A DNA stretch of 64,000 nt from Streptomyces sp. HNM0575 (GCF_012726265.1 NZ_JAASAG010000007.1:1-64000), one strand, 5' to 3'. Shown: positions 1 through 9,024, counted from the first letter of the stretch. Program-made: numbers and translations. The notes: generated by a model not told the origin, from the letters alone.

Positions 1-2248
1 CGGTGGCATCGAGGGGGTAGGTGCCGGTGACTCCTGCCGTGCCGCTGAAGGTGACGTTGCCTGTTGGGGTGTTGGCGGGGACGTCGTCGTTGGTGACGGT
101 GGCGCAGACGGTGACGGGCTCACCGCAGATCGCGGGGTCGGGCGTGGCGGTGACCGTCGTGGTGGTCGCTGCCGAGTTGACGGTGAGGGTGTCGGTTGCC
201 GTGGATGCGGTGAAGCAGGTGTCGGTGGGGTCGTAGGTGGCGGTGATCGTGCCGCTGGTGAAGTCGGTGCCGGCGGGTGCGCAGGCTTGTCCGGTGGCGT
301 CGACGGGGTAGGTGCCGGTGACTCCTGCCGTACCGCCGAACGTGACGTTGCCTGTTGGGGTGTTGGCGGGGACGTCGTCGTTGGTGACGGTGGCGCAGAC
401 GGTGACGGGCTCACCGCAGATGGCGGGGTCGGGTGTGGCGGTGACCGTTGTCGTGGTCGCGGCCGGGGTCACCGTGAGGGTGACCGGGGTGGCGGTGGAC
501 GTCTCGAAGCAGGTGGCGATGTCCGGGTTGTAGGTGGCGGTGATCGTGCCGCTGGTGAGCGTTGTGCTGGCCGTTGCGCAGGCCTGTCCGGTTGCGTCGA
601 CGGGGTACGTGCCCATGACTCCCGCGGAGCCGCCGAAGGTGACGTTGCCGGTGGGTGTGGAGGGTCCGCCGGTGACGGTGGCGCAGACGGTGACCGATTC
701 GCCGCACGTGGCCGGGTTGGGTGTCGCGCTGATCGTGGTCGTGGTCGGCGCCGGGTTGACGGTGAGGTTCTCCGTCCCGATGGAACTGGTGAAGCAGGTG
801 GGGTCGCCGCTGCTGTACGTCGCGATGACGGTGCCGGTCGTCAGGTCGGTGCTGGCGGGGGCGCAGGCCTGTCCGGTGGCGTCGACGGGGTAGGTGCCGA
901 TGAGTCCTGCGGTGCCGCTGAAGGTGACGTTGCCTGTTGGGGTGTTGGCGGGGAGGTCGTCGTTGGTGATGGTCGCGCACACGGTGATGGAGTCACCGCA
1001 GATGTAGGGCCCGGTCGGGGTGAAGCTGATCGCCGTGGTCGTGGCGGCGGGGTCGACGGTGAGGGTGACCGGGGTGGCGGTGGACGTCGTGAAGCAGGCG
1101 TTGGTGGGGTTGTAGGTGGCGGTGATGGTGCCGCTGTCGAGGGTCGTGCTGGCCGTTGCGCAGGCCTGTCCGGTTGCGTCGACGGGGAAAGTGCCGATGA
1201 GTCCTGCCGAGCCGCCGAAGGTGACGTTGCCTGTCGGTGTGTTGCCGGGCACGTCGGTGTTGGCGACGGTGGCGCAGACGGTGACTGATTCGCCGCACGT
1301 AGCCGGGTTGGGCGTCGCCGCGATCGTGGTCGTGGTGGCCGCCGGGTTCACGGTGAGGGTGAGGGGTGCGGCGGCGGACGGCGCGAAGCAGGCGTCGTCA
1401 GGGGTGTAGGTGGCGGTGATGGTGCCGCTGGTGAGGGTGGTGCTGGCCGTTGCGCAGGCTTGTCCGGTGGCGTCGACGGCGTACGTGCCGCTGAGTCCTG
1501 CCGTGCCGCCGAAGGTGACGTTGCCGGTGGGTGTGGAGGGTCCGCCGGTGACGGTGGCGCAGACGGTGACCGATTCGCCGCACGTGGCCGGGTTGGGTGT
1601 CGCGCTGATCGTGGTGGTGGTGGCTGCCGGGTTGACGGTGAGACTGTCCGTCGCCGTGGACGCGGCGAAACAGACGTCGGTCGGGGTGTAGGTGGCGGTG
1701 ATGGTGCCGCTGTCGAGGGTGGTGCTGGCCGGTGCGCAGGCCTGTCCGGTGGCGTCGAGGGGGTAGGTGCCGGTGACTCCCGCGGTGCCGCTGAAGGTGA
1801 CGTTGCCTGTAGGGGTGTTGCCCGGGAAGTCGTCGTTGGTGACGGTGGCGCAGACGGTGACCGAGTCGCCACAGACGGATGGGTCGGGCGTCGCGCTGAT
1901 GGTGGTCGTGGTCGCGGCCGCGGTGACGGTGAAGACGACCGGGGGGTCGGAGAAGGAGGGGGCGGAACTCCCGCCGCCCGGATACAGGGCGACGGCGCTG
2001 TGGGAGCCCGTGGGAACGTCACCGGCGGCGGTGCTCAGGGTGACCGTGCCCACGCCCGAGCCCGGCACGGGCACGGTCAGGTTCCCGGTGAGGGGCGGTC
2101 CGTCGCCGGTGATGAAGATGGTGACGGGGCCGGACGGGTCTCCGTTGGTGAGGGGGTCCGATTCCGTGACCGTGACGGTGAACGAAACGGCGTCCCCGCA
2201 TACGGGAGTTGCAGGTGTCGGTGCGCTGAGTGTGGTGGTCGTTGCCAT
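1..2248 (-). CDS. Ig-like domain repeat protein, C-terminal part beyond window
   Basis: The frame is open from an ATG at 2246-2248 to the left edge, so at least 749 residues are present and the C-terminus is missing. An AGAGG motif sits 8 bases before the ATG. After a divergent first domain (about residues 1-115, beginning MATTTTLSAPTPATPVCGDA) there are seven tandem bacterial Ig-like repeats of 94-99 residues; the unit boundaries on the + strand lie near 1767, 1485, 1191, 894, 609, 312 and 21, always a multiple of three apart. Each unit carries four cysteines in the contexts CGE, VCATV, QACA and CF, and conserved blocks such as PTGNVTFSGTAG and DATGQACA. Such repeats usually form stalk-like adhesive or structural proteins. 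No signal peptide, membrane segment or sortase motif is visible at the N-terminus, which is odd for a Cys-rich stalk; export by another route or a phage-structure role are possible. Function is not established. Confidence 0.85.
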   Translation of the reverse strand, partial: MATTTTLSAPTPATPVCGDAVSFTVTVTESDPLTNGDPSGPVTIFITGDGPPLTGNLTVPVPGSGVGTVTLSTAAGDVPTGSHSAVALYPGGGSSAPSFSDPPVVFTVTAAATTTTISATPDPSVCGDSVTVCATVTNDDFPGNTPTGNVTFSGTAGVTGTYPLDATGQACAPASTTLDSGTITATYTPTDVCFAASTATDSLTVNPAATTTTISATPNPATCGESVTVCATVTGGPSTPTGNVTFGGTAGLSGTYAVDATGQACATASTTLTSGTITATYTPDDACFAPSAAAPLTLTVNPAATTTTIAATPNPATCGESVTVCATVANTDVPGNTPTGNVTFGGSAGLIGTFPVDATGQACATASTTLDSGTITATYNPTNACFTTSTATPVTLTVDPAATTTAISFTPTGPYICGDSITVCATITNDDLPANTPTGNVTFSGTAGLIGTYPVDATGQACAPASTDLTTGTVIATYSSGDPTCFTSSIGTENLTVNPAPTTTTISATPNPATCGESVTVCATVTGGPSTPTGNVTFGGSAGVMGTYPVDATGQACATASTTLTSGTITATYNPDIATCFETSTATPVTLTVTPAATTTTVTATPDPAICGEPVTVCATVTNDDVPANTPTGNVTFGGTAGVTGTYPVDATGQACAPAGTDFTSGTITATYDPTDTCFTASTATDTLTVNSAATTTTVTATPDPAICGEPVTVCATVTNDDVPANTPTGNVTFSGTAGVTGTYPLDAT

Positions 2249-3187
2249 GCTGAGTCCTCTCATCGTCCATGACGGAAGGCGGGAGCCTGCCCGCTGCCGT
2301 GGCTCGACTGAGTCAATGACCGTGCGACATCGCCTTGTTGATGAGCCGATTGCGCTTCCGCCAGGGAATAGGCGGCGAGCTCTTCGACGTCTTCAGTAGG
2401 CGTCGCCGATACGCGGTGGAGCTAGACGAGCGGACGCGATAACCCCCGTTCGGCCGAGCGCAATTGGGGGCGAGGGGGCGCATGAACCAGCAGTGGGACG
2501 GCGCGGCCGCGCACGGCGCTTTTGTCTCAAAGAACGCGGATGCGGGGCCGTTTCGAGCGTCACGGAACATGGTTACCCGGCGTACGTTCTCCACCGGTAC
2601 GAGTGATGCGAGGGAACCCGTAGTGATCTGCCGCGCCGGGAAAATCGATGAGGCGCCGCTCGCGCCCCCGTCGTGCCACGCAAGGTCCCTCCGCGCGTTT
2701 CCGTGCGCCCCTCATCGCCGAGGAAAGAGGCCCGAACAGCAACTCCCTTGATACGGAGTCCAGTTGACCGTCCGCAGGCAGTGGCCGAAGGCGGGGACCG
2801 GGCATGGATTCCGTCGCGACCGTCCGGCACGGAGAATCCCGCCGGCCTTCGGACGTTTACCCTCGCGACACGATCCGTGGTCAATTTCCGTACGCGGACG
2901 GGGCGTTGACTTCCCCGTGGGAAATCCGCCAGAAGGGGCGTGCGCCTTCGCACTCGGGCCTGCGCATTCACAACCTGGCGCCCCCTCGGGTGGCCGTGTG
3001 CAAGCCGGCCCGGAGGCTTCGCCTGGTTGCTCGTCTGATCATTCCGGCCGATGGTCACGTCGGCTGCGGTGCCGTCGCTGCGACCGCTCGGCGCCCGTGA
3101 TGCGTCGCGTGGCGAAACGACGGAACCCTCACGCGGACCAGGCATGGTGCCCGGCCCGCGTGAGGGTTCCCTGTCTGCGGTGCGCTC
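2249..3187. other. 939-base gap without a convincing gene
   Basis: No reading frame here has the codon bias, start context or protein-like composition of the neighbouring genes; the longest frames give Arg/Pro-rich shadows. The only clear structures are the hairpin at 3122-3170 and a short run near 2442-2469 where five Cs and five Gs flank 18 bases. The region upstream of the Ig-like gene should hold its promoter, but I could not pick hexamers with confidence. It may be decayed coding DNA at the edge of a mobile or phage-like segment. Confidence 0.5.
3122..3170 (-). terminator. strong hairpin terminator
   Basis: GGAACCCTCACGCGG at 3122-3136 is perfectly complementary to 3156-3170, giving a 15-bp stem with a 19-base loop. 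It starts 18 bases beyond the stop of the 53-residue minus-strand gene. There is no long U-tract, as is common in Streptomyces, and the symmetry would let it act on both strands. Confidence 0.75.
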
Positions 3188-3349
3188 CTACCGGTTGACC
3201 GCGACGACGGTGCCCCTGCCTCCTTCCCTGCGGTTGGCGGCGTCGGCCTCCTGCAAGGTGACGTAGTCGCGGGTGACGCCGTTCGGCAGGATCAGCCGGT
3301 AGACGGTGACTGTCCGGCGGGGCCCTCGCCCGCCGCAATTGCATCCCAT
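3188..3349 (-). CDS. small CxC protein, phage-associated type (DUF7196-like)
   Basis: This 53-residue gene starts at an ATG with an excellent ribosome site (AAGGAGGG, 7 bases upstream) and ends at TAG. The protein begins MGCNCGG, followed by a basic stretch and a short beta-like segment (VTVYRLILPNGVTRDYVTLQ), then EADAANRR and a hydrophobic end. The N-terminal Cys-x-Cys-Gly-Gly and the single TYRVTLPDG-like strand resemble the tiny proteins of actinophages and prophages annotated DUF7196; this assignment is from memory of the family pattern. Function is unknown; the paired cysteines could bind a metal. It lies between the Ig-like repeat gene and a DUF1360 gene on the same strand, which supports a phage-derived context. 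Short length makes the call rest mainly on the strong SD and the following terminator. Confidence 0.7.
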   Translation of the reverse strand: MGCNCGGRGPRRTVTVYRLILPNGVTRDYVTLQEADAANRREGGRGTVVAVNR

Positions 3350-3658
3350 TGAGCCCTCCTTCGCTCCTGGCCGCAGCAGCGGCCCTTTCCCGCGCGCGAG
3401 CCCGTCGGACCCGGCGGTTCCGCACCGCTCGCCCGTTCACTCCGGCAAGTCAGCGGTGTTTCCGGTGAATTCGTGTGGTGCCGCAGAATCCGGCGGGATA
3501 CCGGGGCCGGTGGCGGCGTGGCCGCCACGGCGATTCCGTACAACGTGTGTGCCCGGGACGGGGCACGGCCGACACATCGGCGGCGAGCGGAGGCGCAACG
3601 CAACCGCCGTACCGGAGAGGGGAATTCGGGGCGCGCACATGGAACCGGCACCGGTGCT
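3350..3658. other. 309-base spacer upstream of the small CxC gene
   Basis: Frames on both strands are open over parts of this stretch, but their products are Arg/Pro/His-rich and have no start context. It separates two minus-strand genes and presumably carries the promoter of the small CxC gene. I see no repeat, hairpin or clear promoter hexamers. Confidence 0.45.
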
Positions 3659-3955
3659 TCAGTCGATCCAGTTGGATGCGAGTCCCGCGAGATAGGACAC
3701 GGTGAGGATCAGGGCGACGACCTGGAATGCGGGGGTGCCGCCGGCGAGATACGCGGCAGGGACGACGGCAGCGGCCACCCAGATACTGGTGCACCAGCTG
3801 CAAGTGACGAGATACGCGGGCCTGGAATCGTCCCCGAACCGCGCCGCCATCCATGTTCTGAAGCCCGCCGCGAGGCTGTCCTTGGTTACGAACCTGGTTA
3901 TACGACAAGTGGTGCCGAGTGCGAGGAGGAACACCACGGTATTCATGCAATTCAT
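3659..3955 (-). CDS. DUF1360 family small membrane protein
   Basis: The 98-residue protein has a short N-terminal hydrophobic segment (NTVVFLLALGTTCRITRF), a polar loop, then two adjacent hydrophobic helices near residues 55-75 and 78-95. The motif VTCSWCTSIWVAA followed by a Pro/Ala helix is the signature of DUF1360, a family common in actinophages and their prophages and occasionally in Bacillus (sporulation-associated YjcZ-neighbour proteins). Its role is unknown. Start choice is uncertain: ATG at 3953-3955 and ATG at 3944-3946 are both possible and neither has a good SD; longer frames upstream are Arg-rich and unlikely. The local GC content is lower than in flanking core genes, consistent with acquisition by transfer. 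Confidence 0.75.
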   Translation of the reverse strand: MNCMNTVVFLLALGTTCRITRFVTKDSLAAGFRTWMAARFGDDSRPAYLVTCSWCTSIWVAAAVVPAAYLAGGTPAFQVVALILTVSYLAGLASNWID

Positions 3956-4075
3956 CGTAGAGTGACGGGCTTTCGACGACAGCCGCGCAGAAACCGTCTT
4001 CGGGCGCGCGGCAACGGCGCGCGTCATAACCCTGCGCGCCGTGCCACAACGCCGCCGCGCCCTGCGGGCGTTCAC

Positions 4076-4184
4076 GGAATCCCCGCCCCGTCGGGACCGC
4101 TCACCGCGGACGCGTTACCGGGGACCGCTCACGGAGCCCCCGCCCCGTCGGGGCCGCTCACCGCGGGGCTCATCCGCTCATCCG
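4076..4184. repeat. direct repeats beside and across the P450 stop codon
   Basis: Two imperfect copies of a ~30-base unit containing CCCCGTCGGGnCCGCTCACC lie at about 4082-4111 and 4139-4165, and an 8-base unit GCTCATCC is duplicated at 4169-4184, the second boundary falling on the P450 stop codon (TCA on this strand at 4178-4180). Confidence 0.6.
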
Positions 4185-5626
4185 GCGGTCGCCGCTCCGT
4201 CACCGCGGGACCGTACGGTGTCGAACTTCAGCGAGCGCACGCGGTTGTCGAAGCTGGACGGTACGAGATCGGGCAGCCCGGCAGCCCGCATGCCGACCGA
4301 GTCGGTGAGCAACAGGCGGAAGAGCGCCTTGAGTTCCTGGCGTGCGAGATGCGCGCCGAGGCAGTAGTGGGGTCCTCCGCCGCCGTAGCCGAGATGGGGG
4401 TTGGGGTCCCGCGTGATGTCGAAGACGTCCGGATCGGTGAAGACGGCCTCGTCGCGGTTGGCGGAGGCGTAGTAGAGCGCGACCGTCTCGCCTTCGCGCA
4501 GCGTACGTCCGCCCATGACGTGGTCCCTGCGCAGCGTGCGCCGGAACTGGATGATGGGCGTCGAGTACCGCACGATCTCGTCGACCGCGGTGTCCGCGTA
4601 CTTCTCGAAGTCGCTCTCCCACAGCTCCCGTTGCTCCTGGTGCTCACCGAGCAGCGCGAGACCGTGCGAGATCGCGTTACGGGTGGTCTCCACGCCCGCG
4701 ACCATCAACAGCGTGAAGAACGCGCCCAGTTGACGGTTGCCCAGGCACTGTCCGTCCACGTCGGCGGTGACGAGCGCGGAGATGAGGTCGTCGGCGGGGT
4801 TCCGCCGCCGCTCCCGCGCCAGCATCGCGATCATGACGTGCATACGGGCCAGGGCGCGCAGCCCCTTGCCCGGGATGCGGAACTTCGCGCCCGCGCCGCG
4901 GCGTACGCCGATGTTCTCCGAGGCGTCGTTGAGCTGGGCGAGGATGCGGGGCCGGTGGCTGCGGGGGATGCCCATCATGTTGCACACGACCTCGCATGGC
5001 ACGAGGGAGGCCACGGCGGTCACGAACTCGCGGGACGGCTGCCGCACGGCGTCCGCGACGACCCGGGCGACGACCTCCTCGACGTCCTTCTCGGCACCGG
5101 CCAGCAGCCGGGGGCTGAACGCCCGCGAGATGATCTTCCGCAGCCGTGCGTGGTCGGGGCCGTCGAGGTTGACCATGGAGTCGCCGAAGACGGCCTTCAC
5201 CCACGGCGCGGGATGCGGAGTGGTCACGCCCGGCGCGCTCCCGAACACGGCCGCGTTCCGGCTGGCCTCCTGTACGTGCTCGTGTCTGACGAGCGCGTAG
5301 AAGCCCGGCTGCTGGCGCTTGCGCAGCGCGTGCGGCGGGTGCGCGAAGTACGCGGGCGCCTCCTGCTTGCGCAGCGTCGCGAAGACCTGGTGCCGCTGGT
5401 CGTGCGGCAGCTGCCAGAAGCCGGGGTCGGCGGGGTTGGCCTCCGGCGGGAGGGCGGGGGAGTCTCCGGACGCGTCCGCGTCCGCGTCAGCGGGCGGTGG
5501 CGCGGCACGGTACGGGGCGCCGGTCGTGACTGCGGGCTCGGACGCTGCGGCCTCGGATGCCGGGGGCTCGGATGCCGGGGACGCCTGGGACGCCGTGGCG
5601 GCCTGGGACTCGGTACGGGGTGGCAT
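4178..5626 (-). CDS. cytochrome P450
   Basis: A heme-thiolate monooxygenase of 482 residues. The heme loop reads YGGGGPHYCLGAHLAR with Cys422 as the iron ligand; the I-helix has AGVETTRNAISH and the K-helix EIVRYSTP. The GGGGPHYCLG variant and the VNLDGPDHARLRKIISRAFSP block are typical of bacterial class I P450s near the CYP124/125/142 type that hydroxylate lipids, sterols or terpenes; the true substrate cannot be read from sequence. A ~75-residue Ala/Pro/Ser/Glu-rich N-terminal extension precedes the P450 fold, making it longer than the usual 400-430 residues. ATG at 5626 has GGAG nine bases upstream; an ATG at 5632 is too close to it. No ferredoxin or reductase gene is adjacent, so it must borrow redox partners. 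Confidence 0.9.
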   Translation of the reverse strand: MPPRTESQAATASQASPASEPPASEAAASEPAVTTGAPYRAAPPPADADADASGDSPALPPEANPADPGFWQLPHDQRHQVFATLRKQEAPAYFAHPPHALRKRQQPGFYALVRHEHVQEASRNAAVFGSAPGVTTPHPAPWVKAVFGDSMVNLDGPDHARLRKIISRAFSPRLLAGAEKDVEEVVARVVADAVRQPSREFVTAVASLVPCEVVCNMMGIPRSHRPRILAQLNDASENIGVRRGAGAKFRIPGKGLRALARMHVMIAMLARERRRNPADDLISALVTADVDGQCLGNRQLGAFFTLLMVAGVETTRNAISHGLALLGEHQEQRELWESDFEKYADTAVDEIVRYSTPIIQFRRTLRRDHVMGGRTLREGETVALYYASANRDEAVFTDPDVFDITRDPNPHLGYGGGGPHYCLGAHLARQELKALFRLLLTDSVGMRAAGLPDLVPSSFDNRVRSLKFDTVRSRGDGAATAG

Positions 5627-6051
5627 GGTCATCTTCTCCAGTCGCTTGCGGAAGGGTTCGCCCCGCCGGGGCCCTGCGCGGCCGTCCGGCGGATCGGCGA
5701 CTCTGCGGCAGCAGCTTGGAACGGCCCGCCCCACGACGGTGCGCGCGCCACACCGCCACGACCCGGACGGCCCTGCGCGGCGGGAGCCTCCGGCACCCGG
5801 CGGCCGCCGACCGGCCTGATCTCCCGGGGCCGGGCGTGGGCCGGGCCGGGGCCCGGCGGAGGCCGGGGGCATGTGCTCGCCGGGCGCGCAGCGCCCGGAC
5901 CCACGCGGCGCGGAACGCGGGACGCGACGTGCGCGCTCTCACGGCTGGAGCCGGCAGCCGGGCGCCGACCCCCTCGCGCGCGGGGCCGCGACCCGCCGCC
6001 CCGCGCCTCCCGGAACCGGCAGCCCCCTGAAGTACGCCTCACCGCCTGCCT
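5627..6051. other. spacer between divergent P450 and metE leader, nothing recognised
   Basis: About 425 bases separate the P450 start from the metE promoter. The frames here are shadow frames rich in Arg, Pro and Gly. No hairpin, repeat or operator stood out; the P450 promoter must lie here but I could not identify it. Confidence 0.4.
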
Positions 6052-6081
6052 TTGTCCGGGCGGCTCGCACGCCCCTACGCT
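6052..6081 (+). promoter_or_regulatory. candidate promoter of the metE transcript
   Basis: TTGTCC at 6052-6057 and TACGCT at 6076-6081 are spaced by 18 bases, a good match to the housekeeping sigma factor consensus of Streptomyces. Transcription would begin near 6088, immediately before the cobalamin aptamer, leaving a leader of about 400 bases before the metE start. Confidence 0.55.
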
Positions 6082-6089
6082 GGAGAGAC

Positions 6090-6300
6090 AGTCGGTTCGG
6101 CCTGTCGGCCAGACAGGCGCGTCGCAAGAGGGAATCCGGTGAGACTCCGGAACTGCCCCGCAGCGGTGAGCGGGAACGAACGCCGTCTACGCACCGGGCC
6201 CCGCCGGGTCCGGGAAGCGACGGTCGGCAGGAGCCCTCCGTGGACCACGGACGCGGCGGGCCCATGAGCCCGAAGACCTGCCACTGCCCGCCGGGGGCAC
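6090..6300 (+). ncRNA. cobalamin (B12) riboswitch upstream of metE
   Basis: The leader contains the hallmark blocks of the cobalamin aptamer in order: GGGAATCCGGTGAGACTCCG, then CTGCCCCGCAGCGGTGAGCG, then a long variable arm, a GGCAGGAGCC segment and finally GAAGACCTGCCACTG. The order, the complementarity between the CCGGTGAGACTCCGG halves and the GCAGG/CCTGC pairing match the family. Adenosyl- or methylcobalamin binding is expected to repress the downstream gene. The following gene is the B12-independent methionine synthase metE, the classic target: the cell turns off metE when B12 lets the B12-dependent enzyme work. About 185 bases separate the aptamer from the start codon, room for an expression platform. 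Confidence 0.9.
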
Positions 6301-6486
6301 CGCCCGGGCGGCAAGGCCCGGGGGATGCCGTCGCCGGCGGATCGGTCCCGGTGACCTCGAGGGCGGGTCGGCGGTACCGGCGAGCAGCGCGCGGCGTGCG
6401 TGACCGCCGCCGCGTCGCCTCTCCTCGTCAGCAGCTCGCTCCGTGCCTCACCGTCGTCACCGGCGAGACCCGCGAAGGAGAGTTGA

Positions 6487-8898
6487 GTGACAGCGAAGTC
6501 CGCAGACCCGGCAACGAACGCTTCGAAGACGCCCGACGCGAAGACGCCCGACGCGAAGACGCCCGAGGCTAAGACGCCCGACGCCTCGAAGACCTCACGG
6601 GCCACCGTCCACGGCTATCCGCGGCAGGGTCAGGGGCGCGAGCTGAAGAAGGCCGTCGAGGGCTACTGGAAGGGCCGGGTCACCGCAGAGGGCCTGCGGG
6701 AGACCGCGGCGCGGCTGCGCCGGGACAACCGGCGGCAGCTCGCGGAAGCCGGCGTGCACGAGGTTCCCACCGGGGACTTCTCCCTCTACGACCATGTGCT
6801 GGACACCACCGTCATGGTGGGCGCCGTGCCCGAGCGGCACCGCGCAGCCGTAGAGGCGGACCCGCTCGACGGCTACTTCGCCATGGCACGCGGCACCCAG
6901 GACGTGGCGCCTCTGGAGATGACGAAGTGGTTCGACACCAACTACCACTACCTCGTACCGGAGTTGGGGCCGGACACCGTCTTCGCCGCCGACCCGGCGA
7001 AGCAGGCCGGCGAACTGTCCGAGGCCCTTGCGGAGGGTCATGACGCCCGGCCCGTCCTCGTCGGGCCCGTCACATATCTGCTGCTCGCCAAGCCCGCACC
7101 CGGCGTCGCCGCGGACTTCGAGCCGCTGACGCTGCTGGACCGGCTGCTGCCCGTGTACGCGGAGGTGCTCGCCGACCTGCGCGCGGCGGGCGCCCGGTGG
7201 GTGCAGCTCGACGAGCCCGCACTGGCGGCGGACCGCGGCGCGGCGGAGCTGGACGCCGCGGCACGCGCCTACCGGGAACTGGGCGAACTCGCCGACCGGC
7301 CGAAGCTGTTGGCGGCCTCCTACTTCGACCGGCTCGGCGAGGCGCTGCCCGTACTGGCGAAGGCGCCGGTCGAGGGCCTGGCGATGGACTTCACGGGTCC
7401 GGCCGCCGCCGACCTCACCGGGCTCGCGGAGCTGGCGCGTACCGGCGGACTGCCCGGCAAGCGGCTGGTGGCGGGCGTCGTGGACGGCCGCAACGTGTGG
7501 ATCAACGACCTGAGGCGGTCGCTGTCCACGCTGACCTCCCTGCTCGACCTCGCCGACCGGGTCGACGTCGCGCCGTCCTGCTCGCTGCTGCACGTGCCGC
7601 TCGACGCCGCCGTCGAGCGCGACGTCGACCCGCAGATCGCGCGCTGGCTCGCCTTCGCACGGCAGAAGACCGAGGAGGTCGTCGCACTGGCACAGGGGCT
7701 GAGCGAGGGCACCGACGGCATCGCGGGTCTGCTGGACGCCAACTCCGGGGCTCTCGCCTCCCGTTCGTCCGCGGCGCTCACCCGCGACCCGGCGGTGCGC
7801 GCCCGCAGCGAGGCCGTCACCGACGCCGACGGCCGCCGCAGCCTGCCGTACGCGGAGCGCGCCCCGGCACAGCGCGCCCGGCTGGACCTGCCGCCGTTGC
7901 CCACGACCACCATCGGCTCCTTCCCGCAGACCGGTGAACTACGGGCCGCCCGCGCGGACTTGAGGGCCGGGCGGCTCGACGCCGACGGATACGCCGAGCG
8001 GATCGCCGCCGAGATCCGCGACGTCGTCTCCTTCCAGGAGCAGGCCGGACTGGACGTCCTGGTGCACGGCGAGCCCGAACGCAACGACATGGTGCAGTAC
8101 TTCGCCGAGCGCCTCGCCGGATACGTCGCGACGCAGCACGGCTGGGTGCAGTCCTACGGCACCCGCTACGTCAGGCCACCGATCCTCGCCGGCGACGTCT
8201 CACGCCCCGCGCCGATGACGGTGGAGTGGACCCGCTACGCCCAGTCGCAGACCGGCCGCCCCGTGAAGGGGATGCTCACCGGCCCGGTCACGATGCTGGC
8301 GTGGTCGTTCGTACGGGACGACCAGCCGCGTGCCGAGACCGCACGGCAGGTCGCCCTCGCCCTGCGGGACGAAGTGGCCGACCTGGAGGCTTCGGGCACC
8401 GCCGCCATCCAGGTCGACGAGCCCGCGCTGCGCGAGACGCTGCCGCTGCGGGCCGGCCGCCGCCCGGAGTACCTGGCCTGGGCGACGGAGGCCTTCCGGC
8501 TGGCGACGGGCGGCGTGCGCGCGGACACCCAGATCCACACGCACATGTGCTACGCCGAGTTCGGCGACATCGTCTCCGCCATCGCGGATCTCGACGCCGA
8601 CGTCATCAGCCTTGAGGCGGCACGCTCCCACATGCAGGTCGCGGACGAACTGGCCGCCGCCGGCTACCCGAACGAGGTCGGCCCCGGCGTGTACGACATC
8701 CACTCGCCGCGGGTGCCGGACAGCCACGAGATCGCGTCGCTGCTGCGCAAGGCGCTCGGCGCCGTCCCCGCGGAGCGGCTGTGGGTCAATCCGGACTGCG
8801 GCCTGAAGACCCGCGGCTGGCCGGAGGTCCGCCAGGCCCTTGAGCACATGACCGATGCGGCCCGCACGGTACGGGAGGAGATCGCGGGCCGGAGCTGA
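6487..8898 (+). CDS. metE: cobalamin-independent methionine synthase
   Basis: MetE transfers the methyl group of 5-methyltetrahydropteroyl-triglutamate to homocysteine, making methionine without B12, in the cytoplasm. The 803-residue protein has the two MetE halves: an N-terminal domain (from YPRQGQGRELKKAVEGYW near residue 43) and a C-terminal catalytic domain beginning near LPTTTIGSFPQT. Zinc ligands are visible in HTHMCYAEF (H686, C688) and NPDCGLKTRGW (C771). The GTG start at 6487 has AAGGAG eight bases upstream. The first 36 residues are an added tail of KTPDA pentapeptide repeats not present in ordinary MetE, which begins near residue 37. The long leader contains a cobalamin riboswitch, so expression should fall when B12 is plentiful. 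A hairpin terminator follows the gene. Confidence 0.96.
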   Translation: MTAKSADPATNASKTPDAKTPDAKTPEAKTPDASKTSRATVHGYPRQGQGRELKKAVEGYWKGRVTAEGLRETAARLRRDNRRQLAEAGVHEVPTGDFSLYDHVLDTTVMVGAVPERHRAAVEADPLDGYFAMARGTQDVAPLEMTKWFDTNYHYLVPELGPDTVFAADPAKQAGELSEALAEGHDARPVLVGPVTYLLLAKPAPGVAADFEPLTLLDRLLPVYAEVLADLRAAGARWVQLDEPALAADRGAAELDAAARAYRELGELADRPKLLAASYFDRLGEALPVLAKAPVEGLAMDFTGPAAADLTGLAELARTGGLPGKRLVAGVVDGRNVWINDLRRSLSTLTSLLDLADRVDVAPSCSLLHVPLDAAVERDVDPQIARWLAFARQKTEEVVALAQGLSEGTDGIAGLLDANSGALASRSSAALTRDPAVRARSEAVTDADGRRSLPYAERAPAQRARLDLPPLPTTTIGSFPQTGELRAARADLRAGRLDADGYAERIAAEIRDVVSFQEQAGLDVLVHGEPERNDMVQYFAERLAGYVATQHGWVQSYGTRYVRPPILAGDVSRPAPMTVEWTRYAQSQTGRPVKGMLTGPVTMLAWSFVRDDQPRAETARQVALALRDEVADLEASGTAAIQVDEPALRETLPLRAGRRPEYLAWATEAFRLATGGVRADTQIHTHMCYAEFGDIVSAIADLDADVISLEAARSHMQVADELAAAGYPNEVGPGVYDIHSPRVPDSHEIASLLRKALGAVPAERLWVNPDCGLKTRGWPEVRQALEHMTDAARTVREEIAGRS
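6526..6585 (+). repeat. 15-base coding minisatellite (KTPDA) at metE N-terminus
   Basis: Four adjacent copies of a 15-base unit (AAGACGCCCGACGCG and variants) encode KTPDA-KTPDA-KTPEA-KTPDA. The unit keeps frame, so slippage would change only the length of a disordered tail. Confidence 0.85.
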
Positions 8899-8957
8899 AC
8901 GGCGGCCGGAGGTGAACGGCGGCGGAGCTGAACGGCGGCGGAGCTGAACGGGGGCCG
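8891..8957. repeat. tandem repeat spanning the metE stop codon
   Basis: Four units of 16-17 bases of the form GAGCTGAACGGCGGCGG run from the last metE codons into the spacer; the TGA stop codon of metE is part of the first unit, and later units repeat the TGA. Confidence 0.8.
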
Positions 8958-9024
8958 CGGGGGCGGCGGGAGCCGCCAGTGCTGCTGCCGGTCCCTGGAT
9001 CCGAGGACCGGATCGAAGACGCCG

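Noticed and set aside
21..2022. Regularly spaced repeats (~290 bases) that could suggest a CRISPR-like or satellite array
   Set aside because: Spacing is always a multiple of three, and the minus strand gives one open frame of Ig-like domains with conserved cysteines, so this is a repeat protein gene.
2573..3145. 190-codon minus-strand frame in the left gap
   Set aside because: Composition is unlike neighbouring proteins (Arg/Ser/Thr/Gly mix, no hydrophobic core) and there is no start signal.
3473..6142. 889-codon plus-strand open frame
   Set aside because: It lies antisense to the P450, is Arg/Gly/Val-rich, has no domain and no SD; a high-GC shadow frame.
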